From Liolophura sinensis (lineage: Eukaryota > Mollusca > Polyplacophora > Chitonida > Chitonidae): DNA of 64,000 bases. The position numbers were made by a program, and so were the translations under genes. A model generated the notes under the pieces. That model worked only from the letters and a program-made list of their open reading frames with translations. It was not told where the DNA came from and did no database searches. Shown here one piece after another: positions 58,801 through 64,000 of this stretch (position 1 is its first letter; each line of letters begins with the position of its first letter). Where the stretch lies: positions 6,149,704 to 6,213,703 of the forward strand of contig NC_088304.1 of assembly GCF_032854445.1 (NCBI RefSeq). The letters are read 5' to 3'.

Positions 58801-61800
58801 TTGAGTTTAGAAAATTAATTTTCAAAGTTTCCACTTACCACAGATCATTCCGTTTGTTGTCATGATCTCGGACGTCAAATAAAGAGCATAGTTTGTGGAC
58901 CTGCGCACTTAGCTCTCTGCGCGCTTCCTGTTCCGCTTCTGTCCAAAACGACAGCTGTTGGTTGACCATTTGAACATTCTGTTTGGTTGTCAAAAAACGA
59001 AAAAAAACCTAGATTAAAAATTACAAACTTCGAGTTTCACGTGGATAATCTGAACTGTAAAACGGATTACTGACACTGATTATTCTCCTGCGCAACTCGA
59101 TAGGTAAAATCAGGAGAGCAAAACAGATCCCCCTCTGGATCTGTTTCAAAAAAAAAAAACAAGTCAAGAACAAAAGAAGAACATTATCCAATCAAATAGA
59201 GCTACTGGATGTCTTCTGGATACGTTTTCACATCACTACGCCAAAAGGGCGTCAGAGACGCTTCGTTAGATTGTCTTCACGTGATACGGATTACAAACTA
59301 ATGATAATAATATCATTGCTTGACATTGAAACTGGGAATCCTTGACACTGCTGGAAACGCTCCGAGGGGGTCGTACTCTGGTGATTAAAGGTCACACGGG
59401 TACAGGGAATTTGTAGACTACTGCCCCTCCCTCCTCCCGCTAACTATCTGTGGGGCCATCGTGGCAATAATTAGATGACAGTTGTGGGTCTGTTTTGTAC
59501 AAATCTGTAAAAGACAATAACTTGCCAGAGGTCGGTGGTTTTTCCCTTCACCACCAAAACTGACCTCCATTGTATTTCAATCTTATCGAAGTTAGATAAC
59601 TAAGTATTTTTAAATGTTTAGGAAAATAAAGCTCCACCCCATACCCCGGCGATGGTTAGTTTCAAACAAGCAATCACTTACATTTTCAATTTGTTGTGTT
59701 GTCCTTGATATTGCATGTTCCAATCTGAAAGTAAAAATGGTAGATTTGTAACACTGGATATATTATCAAACCATAAGACACAAAGCACCAGTTCTACTTG
59801 TTAGAGATATACAAAAACATAGCGGTTTTTAAATCTTTTTGTAATTTAATTACTTGATATTTCTTCAATTTTAGTTCAGTTTCTGTTAACTTCAGCATTA
59901 ATCTTATTCACTTTTTGTTCAACCTTATTATCTGTCCTTGGGGAACGTAAGAAAGCTCTTTACACCTGTAGCAAAGCACTGAATCTATTCATCGAAACAG
60001 ACACTGGCATACGAGCCGTCAACCAGTATGGGCGTTCAAGGCTGTTTACGAAAGCTCTACAACGTCGTCACTTCCTGTGTGACACGTCACACTTTCTGTG
60101 TAATTTACTAAAAATATGTATAACATCACAGTACCGATCACAAAAACTTAAACACGAACATCATCCTCTCCTGGTGCTCCCCATAGTTCATTTTTTGCAT
60201 ATATACGGTAAAATGTTTAAATGTGAATTTTAACATGAAAGGTTCACTACGTTCGGGTCACACGCAGAAATAAATGTTCATACAATGTACTGGTCCTGCA
60301 GAATTTGCGCTTGTGTACCCTAGCCGATAAAAAAAGTTGTGAGAAGAAAATTTGATCTCGGTTACATAATTTCAGAATTAGGTCTTGTCACCTAAAGGTC
60401 AGATTTTGGGCGTATGATAGTTCCTGCGCCGTGCGTGTAGTATCGTACCACTGGACCCAGTATGATAAAGCAACAACCTGACAACCGATTACAACTCCAG
60501 TTATAAATTATTTCATTATTACATAGTTTGCGACCTCTGACATTTTTGACATTATAACAACGGTAGTGGTAATCTTTTCTGCACTGTTTGACGTTTATAG
60601 TAGCCAAATGTAGACGTTATAAGAGACATTCGTCTTCCAGTCGGAAACCACAATATTTGCAATCTCCATTCTTATAGCACTTGTAAACCATAAAGATGCG
60701 TTCTGCTGGTGGACTAAGAAACCTGATGCCTTTGTATCGTTTTCATGGTATTGTTTGTTGTATGTGATTACAATTCAGCATATTTTTCAACAATTTGTTT
60801 TTGCCTAATTCTGTTACAGTCGTGTTGTTTTTATATATGACGTTACTATTTAAGCATTTACATAAACATTTATTTGGTAACTGATGTATTTATTTATTTG
60901 ATTGGTGTTTTACGCCGTACTCAAGAATATTTCACTTATACGGGGGGGGGGGGGGGGGGGGGGGCAGCATTAGGGTGGAAACCGGGCACAGCCCGGGCAC
61001 AACCCACGACCATCCGCAGGTTGATGACAGACCTTCCCACTTATGGCTGGAGTGGAGGCCAGAGCTGGACTTGAACTCACGGCGGCATTGGTGAGAGGCT
61101 TCTGGGTCATTACGCTGCGCTGGCGCGCTAACCGACTGAACCACGGAGGGCCCCCTGTAACTGATGTAAGCTGACAAGAGAGCTTGTTTCACGTGGGTAT
61201 AGCTATTTCTGGACTATCTCACTGTCGTCGCTGCTCTGGTTTTACGCTCAGTTGCAAAACAATCTTAATCGTAATTTCCGCAATGAACACGAAGGAAATA
61301 ATATGCAAATAGCAAATAAAGGTGATAAAAATAAAATAATGAGAAATTTGGATTCATGTAAGGAGAAGCGTAAAGAGAAGAGTTTGCAATGATACCGGAA
61401 AGACGCAAGGCGTGTTTTACACGCGTGAATTTAGTCCATATGTGCTTCATGATTATGTGCAGTTCCGCTTACCCCGGGGCAAAGACTGTATATTCATCGT
61501 GTTAGGTCGCTGGATATATGGACAGTTGCAATCGAAGCGCAGCTGAGATACATATTCTAGCACGGTACACGATTTGAATACTGATTTCACTCAGTCGCTT
61601 AGAACATGCATACCTTGCATCTTTCCAATATCACTGAAAACTGATGACTGCTTCTCTTTGCATGATTCCGTCTTGTTTTCGTACTTTATATACTTTCTTA
61701 GTTCTTAGGTGGTTTGTGTTAGACGTCGTTTTGGGAACTGGCCTTATGATTTTTGACTGAAACGTCCTTACAGGTTGACGGCTGGTATACGAATGTCTGC

Positions 61801-63098
61801 TTCGACGCATAAATTCAGGCCATATACTCGTTCATAAGATGTTGTTAATCAAATCTATATGTGCATTTCATTTGCCCCTCGATTATGAATGTTCGTGTGT
61901 CCAACGTGGTAATTGTGTTCCCCGCGATGCGTATACATCCTCTCGCCACAGCTTACACGTAGTTAGACACGTTAGGAAGGAGAGTGTGTTACACACCTGT
62001 CGATTATACACGCCCTGCCGACGACCTGATCCACCAATTTAATCTCACTTTCAACTTGTACCAGGAACTGGAAGCAGAAATGATGGCCATATCTGTCAGC
62101 CGCATGCGCTGGGCGCTCATCATGGCCGTTGCAAGCCGTGAGGTCAAATTCGTGCAGATACAAAACCTAAAAGAGAAACGAAATATCAAATGACTGGAAA
62201 AGGCTCGGTAGTAATGATTTAAACAGCAGCTTTTTAAAAAGAACAAAGTGATTTAGATATAATGTACATATTCTTGTTCTTATTAAATTGTTTCATATGC
62301 TAATTCTACGCTTACAAGCAACTAAATTAAGGCATCATGCAACACTCAAAATTCAAGAATTTTATCCACATACCTTCTCTTTTTAATTAAATCATCGTCA
62401 TCTCATAATTGTAAAATCATCAAATATAGGTAAATGAAAACGGTATAGCTTTATAAGGTCACGAAAATGTAGTCCATGGAATATTGAATATCCATAATAT
62501 ATACCCACGTGAAGACATTGCAGTCGCCCTAACTGAGCTGCCACATGACCGGGTGAGTTACCGCCCTTGTCAACGACAAAAGTACGCTCGTCTGACTTCC
62601 TCTTGAACTCTTTTAGTAAAATGGTCAGGCACTTAGGCTGAAGAAGTTAAAGAAGAAAGGGTAATTAAGTCAATCAGTGAAGCGTTTCAGGACATATTTA
62701 CTGGTGACAATTGTTTGTGATTCGTGGGGCCCTGAAGCAGTCGCATCGATGCCTGACAATCGATCATCCATGGCAATCGAGAATAAAGAGATGCGTCAAC
62801 ATGGTCAGTGCGATTGATATACATGCATCGTCACGAGAGCTTTGGCTCAGACCCCTCCTGGAGGGTAACGAATACATAAAGGTGATGCAGAGTCATCCAT
62901 AATGTGAATAATCGTATTGTAAACAGCTGCCTGCCCCCCTCTCACCCCCCCCCCCCCCAATTCCGTTAAAATGAATGTTACCTGGTCGCCTACTATCGCC
63001 GTGGTAATCAGACGTTCAACGTCATCAGTTGTCAGTGATATCTGGGTATTAGTGTGGGACAGGCTGATATACGCACACAGGCAGGTCACGTGACCTTG
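55858..63098 (-). CDS. Gene D: ankyrin-repeat / coiled-coil protein (5' end beyond window)
   Basis: Seven exons on the minus strand: 62982-63098, 62509-62637, 61997-62166, 59682-59724, 58839-58978, 57901-58080 and 55858-57055, with matching phases (0,0,2,0,2,2), encode 658 C-terminal residues. The first exons carry ankyrin repeats: CLCAYISLSHTNTQISLTTD, VDKGGNSPGHVAAQLGRLQC and GHDERPAHAADRYGHHFCFQ. Next is a charged helical, probably coiled-coil region (EHAISRTTQQIENNVQMVNQ, WTEAEQEARRELSAQVHKLC, HILEKIERHSHR). The last exon (399 codons) is Ser-rich and low-complexity (SESSASSSSRKW), with basic patches (RRATGRQKRR, KLAKRSKKNKQ) that could be nuclear signals. A cytosolic or nuclear scaffold role is plausible. 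The ankyrin block recalls ANKRD42-like proteins, but I would not assign orthology. The start codon was not found. Confidence 0.82.
57617..57882. mobile_element. Nested pair of inverted-repeat elements (MITE-like) in an intron of gene D
   Basis: The inner element, 57657-57785, has ends GGGGCCGGTTTCATGAAGCT and its near-exact inverse. The outer one, 57617-57882, has diverged versions (GATTGCCGGTTTCACGAAGC on the left; the right end inverts to GAGGTCAATTTCATGAGGCC). The two right halves are also alike (TGTATGTTGTAGAGATATAA and GTATGCAGGTTGTAGAGACA), so one family member inserted into another. No coding capacity. Confidence 0.75.
58365..58475 (+). repeat. Dispersed repeat family 4 copy
   Basis: TATGCGTCGACACAGACATT, CCGTCAACCAACATGGACGT, GGTCAATAATCGCAGACCAT, AAACGACGTTAAACACAAAC. 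This is the best preserved copy in the window. Confidence 0.65.
58517..58640 (-). mobile_element. SINE family 1, 3' half, in an intron of gene D
   Basis: TTATTTGAATGGTGTTTTAC tail, GTATTTCATTTATACAACGG, GTGGGAGGAAACCGGGCCAA, then it breaks off. Confidence 0.82.
60889..61156 (-). mobile_element. SINE family 1, full-length, with TSD and an internal poly-G expansion
   Basis: Flanked by GTAACTGATGTA at 60877-60888 and 61157-61168. The head, B-box and body are intact. The segment that reads ACGACGGCGGCC in other copies is replaced by 23 consecutive G (60942-60964). It lies in an intron of gene D. Confidence 0.93.
61705..61825 (-). repeat. Dispersed repeat family 4 copy, inverted
   Basis: GTGTTAGACGTCGTTTTGGG on the plus strand, then AGGTTGACGGCTGGTATACG and TGTCTGCTTCGACGCATAAA: the reverse complement of the copy at 58365-58475. 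Confidence 0.6.
62945..62958. repeat. Poly-C tract (14 C) just inside an intron of gene D
   Basis: On the transcribed strand this is a G run about 24 nt downstream of the donor of exon 62982-63098. G runs near donors can act as splicing enhancers; no more than a possibility here. Confidence 0.85.
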
Positions 63099-63145
63099 CT
63101 GTAAAAACAAATAAAACATGGTCAAGAAGCTTAGTAGAAGCATCA

Positions 63146-63270
63146 CATTAACTGATTGCCACTGTCCATCACATTAACTGATTGCCACCGTCCATCACAT
63201 TAACTGATTGCCACTGTCCATCACATTAACTGATTTCCACCGCCCATCACATTAACTGATTGCCACCGTC
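63146..63270. repeat. Tandem repeat, 26-bp unit, about five copies
   Basis: Copies of CATCACATTAACTGATTGCC plus ACTGTC or ACCGTC, nearly identical. Confidence 0.93.
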
Positions 63271-63375
63271 CAACACAATTACAGGTATGTTTTACTATTA
63301 ACTCAGTATTAGAGTCTGCGTCTTAGGTGAAAGCTCGAATGGTTTCTGGATTATGGATTTATGTGTTTTTTACCT

Positions 63376-63490
63376 GATTGGTGTTTTACGCGGTGCTGAG
63401 GAATATTTCACTTATGGGACAGCGGCCAGCATTTTTGGTGGGAGGAAACCGGGTAGAACCTGAGGGAAACCCAGAACCATCTGCAGGCTA
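63376..63490 (-). mobile_element. SINE family 1, 3' half
   Basis: CTGATTGGTGTTTTACGCGG, AATATTTCACTTATGGGACA, GGTGGGAGGAAACCGGGTAG, AACCATCTGCAGG. Head missing. Confidence 0.85.
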
Positions 63491-64000
63491 GTGTTGTTTA
63501 TGGAGTTGGAAATCTGAAGGGCATATACTCTGATTATATTTCCGCCAATATAGCTTTGGGCAGTTCGGTGTTCTTATTTATGTTTTGTGAAGCACAAAAT
63601 CAAACTTGTTTGATTCATCATAAAAATGGAAACGATGACCATGGAAATCTGTTTAACATGGAGCGAATCTGATCGAAAGCAAGAACGTTGGGGGTCAGTT
63701 CAAAATGCCATCGGAAGAGTACATTTTGAACAGAGGTTATAGATTGCAATGCATGGAATTTTTCAGTAGATCACATTACTGTAGCTTGAAAATTTTCGCA
63801 CTCTTCATTTGCAATTTCCAAATGAGATTTCAATATAAATCACGATGACGGAGCTACTGACAGTCTCACCGGATGGTTTCGATCCCAGAACTTTTTCCCC
63901 AACCCTACACCTCTTCTGTCTATTTAAAAATTCACGTATATTTTGCATGATTTCTACAACACTACATTTTTGTATGCAGTCTTGCTTAATTTTAAGCCAT

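Larger units (their letters stand above)
63099..64000 (-). other. Presumed intron of gene D, no further exon seen
   Basis: Contains a 26-bp minisatellite (63146-63270) and a SINE fragment (63376-63490). No open stretch continues the ankyrin repeats, so the upstream exons lie beyond the window. Confidence 0.5.

Overview
This is a eukaryotic, intron-rich nuclear window, most likely from a marine mollusc. Four genes can be read out exon by exon with matching intron phases. The rest is dominated by tRNA-derived SINEs, small inverted-repeat elements and minisatellites. The mollusc call rests on the recurrent SINE with a tail like GGCGTAAAACACCAATCAAA plus (AAAT)n, and on a second family with a tail like ACGTTAAACCCCAAGC plus (ACTC)n; tails of this kind are common in bivalve and gastropod genomes. 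The class within Mollusca cannot be fixed from the sequence.

Layout. 0.2-1.8 kb, minus strand: the first two exons of a family-4-like cytochrome P450 that continues beyond the left edge. 3.2-4.8 kb: G-rich minisatellite. 5.8-16 kb: SINEs, a tandem array around 7.1-7.5 kb, a small inverted-repeat element at 12.7-12.9 kb, and a 2-kb satellite of about 44-bp units (13.8-15.9 kb) with a SINE inserted in it. 18.5-23.5 kb, plus strand: gene A, a secreted protein with two von Willebrand factor A (VWA) domains. 23.9-32 kb: repeats, a decayed tyrosine-recombinase remnant and one orphan candidate exon. 32.4-39.5 kb, minus strand: gene B, a two-VWA paralogue of A. 44.7-52.6 kb, minus strand: gene C, a three-VWA paralogue. 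55.9-63.1 kb, minus strand: gene D, an ankyrin-repeat / coiled-coil protein with a long low-complexity tail; its 5' end lies beyond the right edge.

The main biological content is the VWA cluster. A, B and C share an exon plan: a tiny signal-peptide exon ending in phase 0, one or two tiny exons, then VWA domains on phase 1-1 exons joined by 27-63-nt linker exons. In all three the upstream VWA domains keep a metal-ion-dependent adhesion site (DxSxS plus a TDG motif), while the last VWA domain has lost it. No transmembrane segment or GPI signal was seen, so secreted extracellular-matrix proteins are the natural reading. Molluscan shell-matrix and byssal thread-matrix proteins with VWA domains are the closest known analogies, but tissue and role cannot be read from DNA. 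A and B are convergent; B and C are in tandem.

Exon boundaries were read by eye from GT/AG sites and frame continuity and were not checked against transcripts. Most other open frames are shadows of these exons or lie in tandem repeats and SINEs.
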